DNA of 64,000 nucleotides from Diphasiastrum complanatum (GCA_029204225.1 CM055095.1:41535719-41599718), one strand, 5' to 3'; shown: positions 22,715 through 34,910, numbered from the stretch's first letter. A program made the numbers and translations. The notes: a model not told the origin generated them from the sequence alone.

Positions 22715-23818
22715 CTAGACATAAGCTATAGTGGAGACAGCTTCAGCCCAGAATCTCTTGGGCAACGATGCTTGCAATAGCATACATTTAGCAGATTTGA
22801 CCAGAGTACGGTTCTTCTTCTCAGCTAAACCATTAGACTGAGGATTGTAAGGAGTGATGAATTGCTGCTCAATGCCTTGGCTTTGGTAGTACTCCTTAAA
22901 CTCGACAGAGATATAATCTCCACCGTTGTTTGACCTTAGGGCCTTGATCGTCCTTCCAGTCTCCTTTTCTGCATGCTCCTTGGGGATTTTGAAGTAGTTG
23001 AAGACTTCTAATTTCTTCTTTATGAAGTACACCATAGTCCTTCTCGAGAATTCGTCAATAAAGGTTATAAAGTACTTGGCGTCCTTCAGCGAAGGATTTT
23101 TCATCGAGCCACAAATATCTGAATGTACAACATCTAGCAATCCTCTAGCAACATGCTGATGGCTTGACTTAAATGGTTTCCTAGTCTGTTTACCAACTAG
23201 ACAGTCTTGACAAACATGTAACTCGACCTTTTTGTGAGGATAGTCGAGATAAAAAACAATAGATTGTTTAGACATTCGTTGTACAACAGCATGATTTAAA
23301 TGACCAAGTCTATAATGCCAAAGTAAACCTTTATTTGAATGAATTGAAGTATTGAGAGCCTGACTAGAGGCAGAAAAGCAATGACTCAACTTATACAAGT
23401 ATCCATGCCTCTTTTCAAGTGCTAGGGTCTTGCCTGTCCTATCAACTACTTTACATTGATCACATTCGAACTCTACTCTATGTCCTAGATCTGTGATTAT
23501 GCTTACAGAGAGCAGATTTGTAGATAACTTTGGTACATACAGGACTTTAGAGACTAGTTTAGATTGATCATTTGCAAAGCATGATCTTATAGTGCCTTCA
23601 CCTTTAATAGCTTGTGTGCTATTGTCGCCAAGGTGAACGAATTTTTGAGTACTGTAAGGTGTATAGGACTCGAAACAGCCAATGAGGCTAATGTGCTGAG
23701 TGGCTCCGGAATCCAAGAACCAAGAATTGTCGCCAGATGCTCCTTGATGGTTGGTCATGAAGGCATCATGATCCGCTTCTTGAATAGGCCGTGGAGCTTC
23801 AGCAGCTGCATTTGCCAC
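22715..23818 (-). pseudogene. copia-1 protease and integrase, long open segment
   Basis: This 367-codon open segment starts near the protease site (WFLDSGATQHIS) and carries the pre-integrase zinc region (WHYRLGHLNH, CQDCLVGKQ). The integrase core follows, with the first Asp in VVHSDICGSM and the Glu in NGLAEKKNRTL. The second catalytic Asp, expected in the LRSDNGG motif, is Asn (LRSNNGG), so strand transfer activity should be lost. It continues to the left in other frames. The absence of stops over 1.1 kb suggests it is younger than the gypsy relics around it. Confidence 0.85.
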
Positions 23819-24018
23819 TTGATTCGATGCCCTTTACTGTTGTTCTTCGCTTGAAGTATTCGACAGTCTTGTATTTCGTGGTTGTTTCGTTTGCAGTATC
23901 TGCAGAACAGCTTCTTCTTTGTCTGAGGATTCGACTGTTCCTTGTGCTGAGCTGGTTTCTAGCCTGGCTTTGATTGCTTCGGGCCTTTCTTCTTCTTCTG
24001 CTTTGTCGTGCTCTTGTT
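23819..24018 (-). pseudogene. copia-1 gag zinc-knuckle region
   Basis: The minus strand reads LFCRYCKRNNHEIQDC, a Cys/Cys/His/Cys knuckle with four residues between Cys and His, then ILQAKNN. Lys-rich sequence precedes it. This is the C-terminal end of copia gag. The gag is interrupted upstream by the MITE at 24019-24395. Confidence 0.75.
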
Positions 24019-24395
24019 CATTAGAGGAGTTCTAAATCCAATAAAGACCCTTTGTAAAGATTCTTTTTATATTTTTTCTAAATTTTTTCTTCCATATGGA
24101 CCAATCAAAACACTCAAATTTGAAATCTATGTAACGTAACTATTTGAGTCCACATTTTGATTCCACACTAAAAATGGCATAAATTTTTAGTGGTAAGTCC
24201 AAATTTAACGAAGTTTGGTGCATTGGAAAGCGCTCAACAAGGGCTTTCCAATGATATGTTGGATGACATACTTTTGAGCTACATTTAAAAAGTTATGGCA
24301 AGTAAAATGTATTAGTGTTATAATATTTTAATAATATAAACTACATATTGCACGAATTCTTAAAGGTCTTTTTGGAGCTCAAAACTCCTCTAATG
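24019..24395 (-). mobile_element. MITE, copy 2
   Basis: Ends CATTAGAGGAGTT and AACTCCTCTAATG. The whole length matches the reverse complement of 5229-5607. The related copia-2 at about 36040 lacks the insertion, so it acts as an empty-site reference: ...CTTATTGGTG... there against ...CTTGTT, MITE, GGTG... here. This shows movement after copia-1 and copia-2 diverged. Confidence 0.85.
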
Positions 24396-24638
24396 GGTGC
24401 ACAATTTTAGATGAGTCGTGATGATCATCACCCAGCTATCGTAAGAACTTGGCAAGCTTGTAAGCAGTTGCATCATTGCATCTTAATCGTCTATGACAGA
24501 TCCGAAAACGGCCATTTGTCTTAGCAGGTCCTTGAATTGATCAACATGATTCTGCAGAGAATCACCATTTGTCATCTTGAGGGAGTAGAATTTCTTCCTG
24601 AGATGTAGCTTGGAAGCTATATCTTGCACTTCATATAG
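24396..24638 (-). pseudogene. copia-1 gag middle fragment
   Basis: The minus strand reads LYEVQDIASKLHLRKKFYSL and NHVDQFKDLLRQMAVFGSVI, the UBN2-type core of copia gag, and matches copia-2 at about 36250-36370. The N-terminal half of gag is missing: LTR sequence abuts it at 24639, which points to a deletion between the LTR and mid-gag. Confidence 0.75.
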
Positions 24639-25040
24639 TGTGCTGTCTGTAAGAGATTGTGGGTGGCTGCAGTCGTTGTCCAATCTGTTAGAGCAACTGC
24701 ATGGGGTGAGCATGAAAAGGGTGCGACGTCATCAGTGCTGAAGTGATCGTTGGTGATAACAATGCAAAAAGTGCGTCACTCTTACGAGTAGCCTTAGGAT
24801 TAGATTTACAGGGTGCCTTTGCTTTTAGGACACCTTTGGCATTCTGTAAGATAGTGTCCCCTTTTCGCCTGTCACGATAACGTGTGTAAAGACATAGTGT
24901 CGCGATTCTTTCGCCTTTTCTTCGTCTGTGCAAATTTGTGTGTAAATATGTAAACTAAGCGACAATATTAGTAAATATGCAGCATGAATGGAGGCAGATT
25001 AAAATGGTATTTAAGGAGAGTAGAGGGAATAAATCCAACA
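24639..25040 (-). mobile_element. copia-1 LTR, complete copy
   Basis: On the minus strand it starts TGTTGGATTTATTCC directly after a purine tract (AAGGGGAGG at 25041-25049) and ends ACAGCACA at 24639, giving 402 bp with TG...CA ends. The position after a purine tract makes it the 3' LTR of the RT fragment to its right, while gag sequence to its left belongs to another copy. A TATA-like TTAAATACC lies near its start. Confidence 0.7.
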
Positions 25041-25049
25041 CCTCCCCTT

Positions 25050-25400
25050 AATCTAGATCCGTGAATGCCTTGATCTTCAGACTAAGCAATGCTTGGTGAG
25101 TGAGCTAATTTAAAATTCATCAAATTGTATCTGTTAAAAACATTATGAAGATACCTTTGTTGAGTGATGTAAATCAGTCAATTTGCTCTATCTCTGTGGA
25201 TTTGAGTTCCCAGACAGAAGGGAGCTTCGCCAAGATCAATCATGTCGAATTCTGAGAATAGCATCTATTTGAAATTCTTAACCATATTGATATCGTTGCT
25301 AAAGAGCAACGTATCATCCACGTACAAGGTGATGATAATGAAGGATTGCTGCACTGACTTCAAATAAACATTGCAATCAACAGTGCTTGGTTTTTTCAAT
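25050..25400 (-). pseudogene. copia RT fragment
   Basis: The minus strand reads STVDCNVYLKSVQQSFIIIT, LYVDDTLLFSNDINMV and, after a stop, a YITQQRYLHNVF stretch that matches copia-2 at about 34500. YVDD is intact. The remaining pol is missing and unrelated sequence follows to the right of about 25400. Confidence 0.75.
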
Positions 25401-26480
25401 ACCATCTTTATACATAGCAGCAACAGAGTGGTTAAATGATGATAAGTCTTTATAACTACATCACGAAGCATTGCACAAATTGTGTGAAACAAGATTGATG
25501 GTAGTTCATGCGTTAGTAGCAGAGAAAGCCCACCGTAAGGCAGGCACAATCGTCGTTTACACAAAAAAAGATATAAAAGAAGGAGATTGTTCCGTCGAGA
25601 TCCGACGTCGTTTGGATACGTTTTGGGTATGAATGCTAAGAGGCTTGAAATTTTTATATAGCACTGATGTACAGAACCAAGCTAATCAAGGAGAAATTGA
25701 AGTTTACCGTATAGAGTGAAGGAAATTCCGAACTATGGAGCAACGATTCTTAAACACTTGGACGGAAAAAGTTTTGATACTCCCATGAATGACAGCCGAT
25801 TATGCAAGTTTTGGTAGCCTGCTCCGCCAGTTCAGCAAGCATGATCCAAATGATTTTTTATTTTTATTTGTTTTTCAATTTATAGTTTTCACTAATTAAT
25901 TGTTAACTTCTTTTGGAAAAGACAATGTAAAAAAAAATGAAAAAAAACCAAGAAAAATGAGGAAAGACTGATGAGCAAAAGTCAGAAATGCATCAGATCA
26001 TAAAGTAGTCACATCTTTATAGGAAAGTAGTCATTTTTTGCACAAATTGTGTTAGAATTGTTCGCCAAGTTTGCAGCAGCAAGATCCACCTCAGATATAC
26101 CCTTACTGAGTTGGGTGAACGTTTTTTTCACCAGTTACTACATGTTTTTGAGTTAGGCAAATGGTCAGCAATATGCCATTTTGGAACCTTCGCCGACCAC
26201 CTTACTCTCCTCAGGAACCTTTTCCAATATGCCAGATAGACTTTAAATGCCAAAATTAGGTCGTCTATAGGTTCAGATCCTGAAAAGTTGCATTTATGAC
26301 AGTACTTGGACGAAGGTTCGCCAGACCTGAAAAACGTTCATCGGATAGGTCCAGAGCCTAAAGGCCTTCACTGAGATTTTTATAGCCTATTTTCATAGCA
26401 CTGAACAAGCCTACAAATTTTTGTTCAGAACTGATCAGCCAAACTAGTATTCAGTGTACTGGACCCTCCAAATTCACCTA
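25401..26480. other. Non-coding, element leader-like
   Basis: No gene is seen. From about 26060 to 26350 TTCGCC-type words recur (GTTCGCCAAG, CTTCGCCGACC, GGTTCGCCAGACC), as in the gypsy-2 leader. This suggests the leader of the element whose decayed frame starts at about 26629. Confidence 0.4.
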
Positions 26481-26628
26481 TAAGTTGGCTGAATTCGAAT
26501 CATTCCTCACTTGTGCTAGCGAAGCTCTTGTTAATTTTTCTAGCGACCAAAGCCTTCAAAACTTTCTATACTACTTTCTGCTATACACTTGCGCTCGTTA
26601 CTTCCAATTTCTATTTTTTTCCATCATG

Positions 26629-29360
26629 TCTTCCATAGATACGTCTCAGTCGTCTCGTTACACTATCCATCATGATGTCCCATCTGCAACGGATATTATG
26701 ATCCTAGCACAAGCATGGTCACTCAGTGGATGACACTTGCAGAGCCTCTGCTTACTGCAATGGGTATTCATGAGAGAGTTTTCTCGGGGAGAATCAACAT
26801 GGATTTTATCACTCTTGCCTTTAGTACTTGGAAGGAAGAGAAATTCAAATTTTACATTACCTTCCAGGGAGCCACACACAAGGCGCATGTGACTGAGGCC
26901 ACCCTTGCTGCCATAGGGATAGCGTCTGGTTCCCAAGCCTCACCGAATCATAAGCAATCCAAACAGGCTATTAAGCCTTATATTGACATTACCGATGATT
27001 TGCACTAGACTAATGATGACTATCTTCTAGAGGCCATTACTGATCTTGCCATTCAGGCTGCTACTTAGCTCCTTCACAATATCCTGATGGTTGGCAACCT
27101 CAGGAAAGACCGTATTAATTCCCAGATTTTGCATAGGATAGTTGAGCCTCAGGCCAAGATAGCCAAGGCTCCTCTGGAACCATATAGCTGGTTCAAGACT
27201 GTCTTTGGAGAGCTCAAACGAGCTATCAAGAGCAATACCAAGCAACAATTTGTTGTTGGCCAGATGTTGTCACTCCTAGCAGCCTCTCCCTTGGTTTTAA
27301 TATGGACGCCATGCTCTCTATTTATGAAGAGGCACCAGTTGAATCCTCCCAATAGAAATCCAGCTCACATAGTCGTCATCATCGTCCACGCAGCAAGATC
27401 GTCATTTTTGGCTCGCCTTCCGCATCACGATGTCGTACTAGGTAGACATCTTCCGCTCCGCTTCCACCCCCTGCTGCAATCTGCACTGAACTACCTATTC
27501 CCCCCACCTTTGATGCTTCCCTTGCCTCCGCTTCCTCACAAGGTTAGTCTGTGACAATTGGATTTACCATTCTAGTCACAACTGCCCCGGCCGCCTCTAT
27601 TCCACATATCTGAGTCATTTTTCCAAACACACAATCATTCATGGACATGTTTGATGATTCCAACCCACTGGGCCCAGATGAGACTTTGTAATGCCCACAA
27701 GCCCCGGCCCCTTTGAGCTCCAATTCCTTGAAAGAGGATTTGAACAATTTCATGATACCGCTACTGGATTTGATGATTCCTTCCAGATCAACCAACACGA
27801 TCAAGTTAGTGTCAATCATGCTGTTATATCTCCAAAGCAGTTCGACGCCACAATACTAGAGGGTTTTGAAACTGAAGATATATTTGAAGAAGTAGAATCG
27901 GCCACACAACAGAGGCCGGTTAGCATGATTCCTACCGGACCTGCTCTTGTTGCTCCTGCTATCACTGTCCCTACTACCGTGGATTTTGGTGATGCAATGG
28001 GTCTTGTTTCTAACCTTGTGCATGTGATCTAGAACATGATTGATGAGAAAAAGACATGTCCAAGCGCATCACCGATCTTGGGACAGAGAATACCCTGATT
28101 AGCCAGAAGGTTATTCAGATCAACTGCAGGCTGATGATTGCCAGGCAACATGGGGCAAAGTTTGAAGCTAATTTGAAGAAGGCCAATGAGTCCGCTCAAC
28201 GACTAGAAGACTATGTGGCGACCCTTCAGAATCCAAGGACAAGGTTGACAAGGCAGTCCAAGATTCCAAACAACAAGTCTTGTTGCTAGCTGGACAATTG
28301 GACTTAGCAGCATTGGAATGCAAACGACTTCAAGGTGAATTGGATGCGACCACCCTTGAACGCGATTCCTACTTATAGACCCAAGTTCTTGATTGTCCAG
28401 TCACACCGGATGAGATCAGATACTTGTTTCGCAAAGTGAAAACCTACCATACTGCACTAGCGGGGTTTTAGGAAAAATTCGATAAACTCAAAAGGATGGC
28501 AACCACCGAGTTAGGCAAGGCCAAGGCCATTATCAAAGTTTATGAAAAAGTCGTCGCTCAGGTGTTGGAAGTTGGACATCAAATTCGAGTTCCATTGATG
28601 CCACAGTGCTCACCTTAGCACCAGGATCAGGCCAGAATGAATACAGAGTTGGATTCAAGCATGGAACAGGGTGGAGCCCCCGAAGTCCAAGAAGAAAAGC
28701 CAGTTCCATAGGCAATGCAACAGGTCCATCTTCATCAAGGACCACACCATTCTTCAGACGACCAATTAGCGTCGAGGACCAGATCCAGAGCTTTTTAGTG
28801 CAACTCCTTATGAGTCCTCGCGTGGTAGTTGGGTCATCAAGTTTAAGACCTTGGAAATTGAGACTGGCAAAGAATTGGATAAGATACCCGCATGGGGGAG
28901 CAGCCGGCTTGGAGAATAACAGTTTTTGAGAAAACTTCGGAATCCATCAGGATTTATGTGGCTAACGCTCGCCATTGTGCGTGGATCCATATTACGTACC
29001 AATGCTGCACATGAATAAGTGGAAGGATTTGGGATTGGCCACTATCCATACGTCGAACTGGCCAATCATCCACCAACCATATAACTGGGAGATATCAGTG
29101 GACTTCCATCGAGTCCTACAAGCTTACCAGTGGGAGTATATCCACTCTCCTGATCCCACAGTTAGGCAATCGGCGTTGTTCGCAAAAGATCTCACTCTCT
29201 TGGTGTGATCAGCTATCAATGGCCAGATTGTATTTCCGTGCAGCAATGATGGGAGGCTCCTGGGAATATCGATCACAACTTGGACAACCTCAAAGTGGAT
29301 CGCTGTTGCACTGGCATCTCAAAGGGCACTAGGACTTGAGCGGTTTTCTCAACACGCGCT
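26629..29360 (+). pseudogene. Decayed long reading frame of unknown retroelement type
   Basis: Pieces of one protein can be followed through several frameshifts and stops. It starts MSSIDTSQSSRYTIHHDVPS at 26629. A segment INMDFITLAFSTWKEEKFKF / GATHKAHVTEATLAAIGIAS follows, then a Lys/Arg-rich helical stretch to 27300, a low-complexity acidic part, a likely coiled coil at about 28050-28290 (NLKKANESAQRLEDYVATLQ) and a Trp-rich C-terminal part at about 28975-29205 (HTSNWPIIHQPYNWEISVDF). I do not recognise the family. The TTCGCC leader suggests an extra frame of a Tat/Ogre-type gypsy element, which often carries a frame besides gag-pol. Confidence 0.4.
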
Positions 29361-29410
29361 TAAGTCTAACATTCATCCATCATGCACTTACGTAAAAGCC
29401 AACTTAGAAA

Positions 29411-30209
29411 TGTAACAAGCTTAATCATTTAGACTTAAGAAAAATGGAATTCCAACCAATCCGAAATCCAACTCAGAATCCGTCCCCAAAAGGTAACCAA
29501 AGGCAAAGACAAGCCACACATGAAACCCAAGGCATAGTGGTTGCCATACTGACCAATTGGCATAGCGACGAGCCACACATTGGTGACGTGGACCCTTGGA
29601 CACCGGCGACACAAAAAGGTTGTATTTAGATCCTTCCACTTGGACCAGTCCTGGAGGCGAAACCGAAATGGTAATCATCCCCAAGGATCAACTTTATTAA
29701 ATTTGGAAGAGGATACATTCATACATAGACTGACTGGTCTCGGGGCCACCAACACGTGCTGGGCATTGTGCCTGGCTCGTGCTGGTAGAGGGAGCTGAGA
29801 CCTGGCGACTGGATTCCTGGCGCTGGTTGAGCTGCCCAAGTTTCTGTCTGCCGGACTCCCCCTATAGTTCTGGTGTGATTCGGCACACCCCCTCTGTCCT
29901 GAAATATAGTGCTTTATGGTAAAGCACGTCTTTTAGGACTTAGTTTTTATTTTGCTAATTAAGCCTGGCAGAATCAGTCTGGCTCCTGGACATGGGTCCC
30001 GGAAGCCGTCTCGGTGGCAGAATCAACTTCTTCCTGAGTAGGCCATGACTCGAGCTCCAGAGCTAGCTCATGACTTGTGACTACTTGACTGGCTCACCAC
30101 AGGTCGGAGGCTCAGTCCTTGACATTCTAACTTGCTCTGGGACCTTAGGGAGTGTCACCCCTTAGAGTCTTACAGGGCACACTGGGTGCACCGAGTTAGC
30201 TTTACAACA
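29411..30209 (-). mobile_element. gypsy-4 3' LTR (left end tentative)
   Basis: On the minus strand a purine tract (CGAGGGGAGGA) ends at 30210 and is followed by TGTTGTAAAGC, the expected LTR start. A matching ...CTTGTTACA end at 29411 gives an 800-bp LTR. No second copy is present to prove the left end. Confidence 0.5.
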
Positions 30210-30529
30210 TCCTCCCCTCGTTTAAAAAGCTGATGTCCTCATCAGGGCAAAAATAGACCTAGGACGCATGGCACGAGCTTAATCCACTGGCCTTAACAAC
30301 TTTGAATTAAAAATACATTGGGAGTAGCAGATGAAAAGTGTGGATCAAGTTCACTTATGTAAAACTTGTGTAAAGCTGCAAGTAATTTATTGACAGACTT
30401 AAGAAAGATACCTAGAAGTTCCTTGAACTTCAGAGTGGCCATGAGTGTTTATACAGGAGGCATGCCGCCAAGTAGTACTTTGTGTGCCAATCTGGGAAAA
30501 CGGCTATTGCGTTGATTTTTCTACAAATA

Positions 30530-31284
30530 ATCTGTCAGTACTTCAGGGGCTCTCTCTTTAAGTTTGTCTTTGTACTCCCAAGAAGCCTCAATGAGTGGAG
30601 CCCGTAGCCACTTCACTAGATATTCGTGTTGAACGCCAATTTGCTTTCTATGTGCCAATATTTGTTCTGGTACAAGCTATCTCTTCGTATCATCAAGTGT
30701 CGATGGTGGGTGACGGAGTTCGTGTTGCCGATCAAATCGCTCATCCAGTTTGTACCGTTTGAGTAATGAGATATGAAACACATTGTGTATATCCAAGTTG
30801 GATGGCAGCGCCAATCGGTAAGCCACTGGGTTGATCTTCTTGGTGATATAATATGGCCCCGCATAAGGTCGAACGAACTTATGAGAGAAGCCTTTTGGTA
30901 ACACAATATTTTTGTGTTCAGCCACACTTTATCACCTTCCTCAAATTCCAGTTCTCGTCAATGTGGGTTTACGTCAGCTACCATACTTCTTTGTGATTGC
31001 TCTAAAAATGGCTTTACCTCTGTCAGCTTTGTGTGCCACTCATTGATGGATTCCTCCACAGTGGGTACTGGAGTTTCTTGCACGCCTGTAAGAAAAGAGC
31101 TTGGAATAATCGGTAGCCAACCATTACTTATCTCGAAGGGTGACTTTCTAGTAGATCTGTTCACTTGGTTGTTATGTGCAAACTCGAGGATATCCAAGTA
31201 GCTGACCCAATTGGATTGGTCCCAAGCGACATAATTTCGTAAATATTGTTCAATCTGTGGATTGGACTCATGCCGTTTGCCCAC
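30530..31284 (-). pseudogene. gypsy-4 integrase C-terminus and chromodomain
   Basis: The minus strand continues from the integrase core with YLDILEFAHNNQVNRSTRKS and GFSHKFVRPYAGPYYITKKI, NVFHISLLKRYKL. After one stop at about 30675 the chromodomain reads HEYLVKWLRAPLIEASWEYK, with the aromatic cage-type positions Tyr and Trp kept. A frameshift lies near 30950. Chromodomain integrases are typical of plant chromoviruses, which insert into marked heterochromatin. Confidence 0.8.
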
Positions 31285-31915
31285 CTGTCTGAGGGTGATA
31301 TGCAGTGCTGAAATTCAATCTAGTTCCCACGAGGTGAAATAGACAAGTCCAAAACTTTCCTACGAACTTCGTGTCTCGGTCAGAAATAATTGTTCTAGGT
31401 AGGCCATGGTATTTGAAGACAAATTTGAAAAATAACCTTGCCACTTCTTCGGCCGTCATTGAACTTTTAGTTGGTACAAGATGAGCTTGCTTTGAAAAGC
31501 GGTCAACCACCACATAAATTGAGTCGAAGCCTTGGCACCGTGGTAGTTGAACAATAAAATCCATGCTCACAAAATCCCACGGGTATGCTAGTACCGGTAA
31601 TGGTTGGAGTAGTCCTGCTGGGGTTAGCTGTTCCACCTTCACTTGTTGACATGTAGGGCATGTTTGCACATAGGATTCAACGTCTGCCCACATACCTGGC
31701 CAATAGAAGCCTCTCTTGAGAAGTTCATACATGCGATTCACCCTTGGATGTCCGGCAGCTAGTATGTCATGATGTTCCCACAAGACTTTCTTCCTCAGGT
31801 TGATGTTGTCTGGGACATATACTCTGCGTTGTTTATAAACAACCATTTGATCCTTCCATGTAAAATGTTTATGAGGCTTTCCTAGCTGGAATTCGATCAT
31901 TAAGTCCTTCGCCAA
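31268..31915 (-). pseudogene. gypsy-4 integrase core
   Basis: An open segment of 215 codons. The zinc region is HHDILAAGHPRVNRMYELLK then CPTCQQVK. The catalytic Asp residues are in SMDFIVQLPR and IISDRDTKFVG. The Glu region (HPQTGGQTA) runs into a short frame break at about 31270. All visible catalytic residues up to this break are present. It inserts the cDNA into the chromosome. Confidence 0.85.
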
Positions 31916-32690
31916 TGCATCTGACCATAATTCTCTCTGATTTCTTGGAGTAGGCCAGTCACCTGAGTCGTTACCGTGGCCATCAAGTGTTCCTGTCTAT
32001 TTAGTGCGTCCGCTATCACATTGTTCTTTCCCGCCGTGTGTACAATGTCTCTATTGAATTTTGAGAGAAATTTTTGCCATCGCATTTGCTTTGGCATGAG
32101 CATACCTTGGGATGAGAAGTACTTGAGTGATACATTATCAGTGAACGCCTTAAAGGGTTTTCCTGCCACATAATGTCTCCAATGCTCCACTGCTTGAACT
32201 ACTGCAACCATTTCTTTCTCATGAGTTGGCCATCGTCGCTCCATGTCACTCAATTTTTTTGAAAAATATGCAACAGATTTTCCTTCTTGCATCAACATGG
32301 CCCCAATAGCAAAGTTCGACGCATCTGTATGTATTTTGAAAGGTTTGCTAAAGTCCGGTAAGGCAAGGATGGATTCTTGAGTGATCCGTCATTTTAGTTC
32401 TTGGAACGCTGCTTCACATCTGGTGTCCATGTCATCTTCAGATGAGTCTTGGTCTGCTCCAACAGTGGTGCCACAATTTTGCTAAAAGCCTCAATGAATC
32501 TCCTGTAAAAGTTACATAACCCCACAAAGGATTTGATGCCGTGAACAGTTTTAGGAGCCAGCCAATCCAAGATAGTCTTGATTTTCTTAGGATCCATCCG
32601 AATTTGTCCATAGCCTATAACATGTCCAAGGAAATCAACTTCCTCTACGACAAACTCACATTTCTCTCTTTTCGCGAACAAGCTGTTCTT
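31900..32690 (-). pseudogene. gypsy-4 RNase H and connection
   Basis: The minus strand reads VDFLGHVIGYGQIRMDPKKI and GIKSFVGLCNFYRRFIEAFS (connection), then RNase H with GKSVAYFSKKLSDMERRWPT, FKAFTDNVSLKYFSSQGMLM and KNNVIADALNRQEHL. A frame break lies at about 32300-32390. The order is contiguous with RT to the right and integrase to the left. Confidence 0.85.
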
Positions 32691-32696
32691 CCTCAG

Positions 32697-33180
32697 TCAT
32701 TGGAGGACCGTCCTTAGATGTTTAATGTGATCTTTGAGGCTACGACTAAACGCCAAGTTTTCATCGATGTACACAATGACAAATTCATCTAAGCAGTCTT
32801 GAAAAATGTTGTTCATCAACGTGCAAAAAGTGGCTGGTGTGTTTGTTAGACCGAAGGGCATCGCCCTGAATTTGTGGCTCCCATACCGTGTTCGAAAAGC
32901 CATTTTGTGCTCATCGCCTTTAGCTATTCAAATTTGGTGATATCTGGATATGAGATCTATTCGGCTAAAATATCTGGCATATTTGAGTTGGTCGAACAGG
33001 TAATCAATTCTAGGCATGGGATACTTGTTCTTGATGGTACCTTTGTTGAGCATGTGGTAATCCACACACATCCGCAGGGTCTTGTCCGCCTTTTCCACGA
33101 ATAACACTGGGGCTCCAAAAGGTGAAGCACTAGGTCTAATGAATCCTTTGTCTATCAATTCACCAAGTTGTTATTTCAGT
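32697..33180 (-). pseudogene. gypsy-4 reverse transcriptase
   Basis: The minus strand reads [40 protein letters not shown], then FRAMPFGLTNTPATFCTLMN and the catalytic box VYIDENLAFS. The second Asp of the usual YIDD is Glu here (GAT GAA), which should cripple polymerisation. A frame change separates the two halves near 32915. Confidence 0.85.
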
Positions 33181-33356
33181 TTCACCAACTCTTCTTGTGA
33201 CATCCTATAGGGTGCTCGTGAAGTTGGTTCTGTTCCTGGTACCAACTCAATCTTATGGTCCACTGGTCTTCGAGAAGGTAATCTAGTTGGGAGTTCTTCC
33301 GAAAACACATCGCTAAATTCCTCTACCAAATCTGCCACCTCCTTTGGCAAGTCTTT

Positions 33357-33950
33357 CTACTGTGTGTTTTTCCCTTCTGGAACCTCTCTATAGATACAAA
33401 GAAAGCACTTTGACCTTTTCCCTTTTGCTATGCTTTTTATCACAGATCCAGCAACCAGATTTTGTTCAATATTAGTACCCTTAGCATTCCCTCCAGGCAG
33501 AGCTTTTGTCATACAGATTTGTCCCTTGTAATCCAAGAGGACCAAGTTTGAGCTCCTACCCAAAACTGCGATATAGTATTCATTTAGCCAGGGGAGGCCC
33601 AAAATCACATCGAAGACATCCATCTCTAAAATCAGAAAGCTAAGTTTAGCCTTCCATCTCCTAATCTGCACCGGGATGTTCAATGTTGCTTTGTCTGCAT
33701 CAAGTGCTCCCTTTGCTGTTTCTACCTTGAGCGTTGATGTCACATTCCTGGTCGACAAGTTGAACTGTTCCACTACGCTCCTTGAAATATAGTTATGTGA
33801 AGCTCCGGAGTCGATCATGAAATATGACTTCCTCCCCGCTATTTTTCTGGATAGGAATAATAATCTCGAACCAATCTTGGGGGTTGCCCCATGGAAGCTC
33901 CTTTCCACACTTGTGTGTCGTCCACCCACAAATGTAGACTCCTCTTTCAA
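33357..33950 (-). pseudogene. gypsy-4 aspartic protease
   Basis: An open segment of 197 codons with the active-site block YFMIDSGASHNYIS and the second hallmark FDVILGLPWLNEY. It precedes RT as in chromoviruses. The gag that should lie to the right is missing: copia-2 sequence begins at about 34080, and the 5' LTR is also gone. Confidence 0.8.
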
Positions 33951-34085
33951 CTCCCAACTAGATCAGGTCATCTGGAAGAAATTAAGCAACCAGGGGTTAT
34001 TCAGGTCCAAACAAGCACACCACAAATGAACATACCAACCAAAGCAAACACAGAGGATCCCTCTCAAGCCACATTCCCCTTGAGA

Positions 34086-34910
34086 TTAGACATAGGACCT
34101 TTGCCTAGCCACGCCCACACAAATCTCATTGCCTCCCCAGCTTGCATCAAAATATTCACTGAGCTGATGAAGATTGTCGTTGTTGACTTCTCCATAGCAG
34201 ATGCACTGGTCCATGGTAGCTTGAATATACCTCATGACTCTAATGAGAGCCTTCGAATGGGTAATGTCAGGATTAGCTATATATTGGCTGAGTAAGCTTA
34301 CTACAAAAGAGATGTTAGCAGGTCTTGTACAGACCATTGCATGCATGAGCGATCCAAATATCGATAGATAAGGATACTCTCTCATCTGCTCCTCTTCCTT
34401 CTTGGTCTAGGGACATTGGTCCTTTGACAAATGCAGCCCTGGATCCATCGGTGAGTGAGCTAACTTACAATTCATTAGATTGTATCTGTCAAGAACATTG
34501 TGAAGATACCTTTGTTGAGTGATATAGATCAGCTGTCTTACTCTGTCTCTATGGATCTGACTGCCCAGACAGAAGTGAGCTTCGTCCAGATCAGTCATGT
34601 CGAACTCAAAAAATAACCTTTGTTTAAAATCCTTGAACAAATTGGTATTGTTGCTGAAAAGCAACATATCATCCACATATAAGGTGATGATAATGAAGGA
34701 TTGCTGCATCGACTTGGAATAGATGTTGCAATCAGCAGTGCTTGGTTGGAACCTTTGTTCGATGAGGAATGTGGTGATCCTCTGAAACCAAGCTCTGGCG
34801 AATTGTTTCAAGCCGTAGAGTGCCTTATGGAGTTTACAGACATGATTCTTCATGCCTTCCAGAACATATCCTTTGTATTGAAATCGGACTATTGCAAACT
34901 CTGGGTGCAT
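34086..34910 (-). pseudogene. copia-2 reverse transcriptase and RNase H start
   Basis: The minus strand reads HKALYGLKQFARAWFQRITT and IIITLYVDDMLLFSNNTNLF with an intact YVDD, then YITQQRYLHNVLDRYNLMNC. A frame change at about 34400 leads into YLSIFGSLMHAMVCTRPANI and VMRYIQATMDQCICYG, the start of RNase H. It is a close relative of copia-1 without the MITE. Confidence 0.85.
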
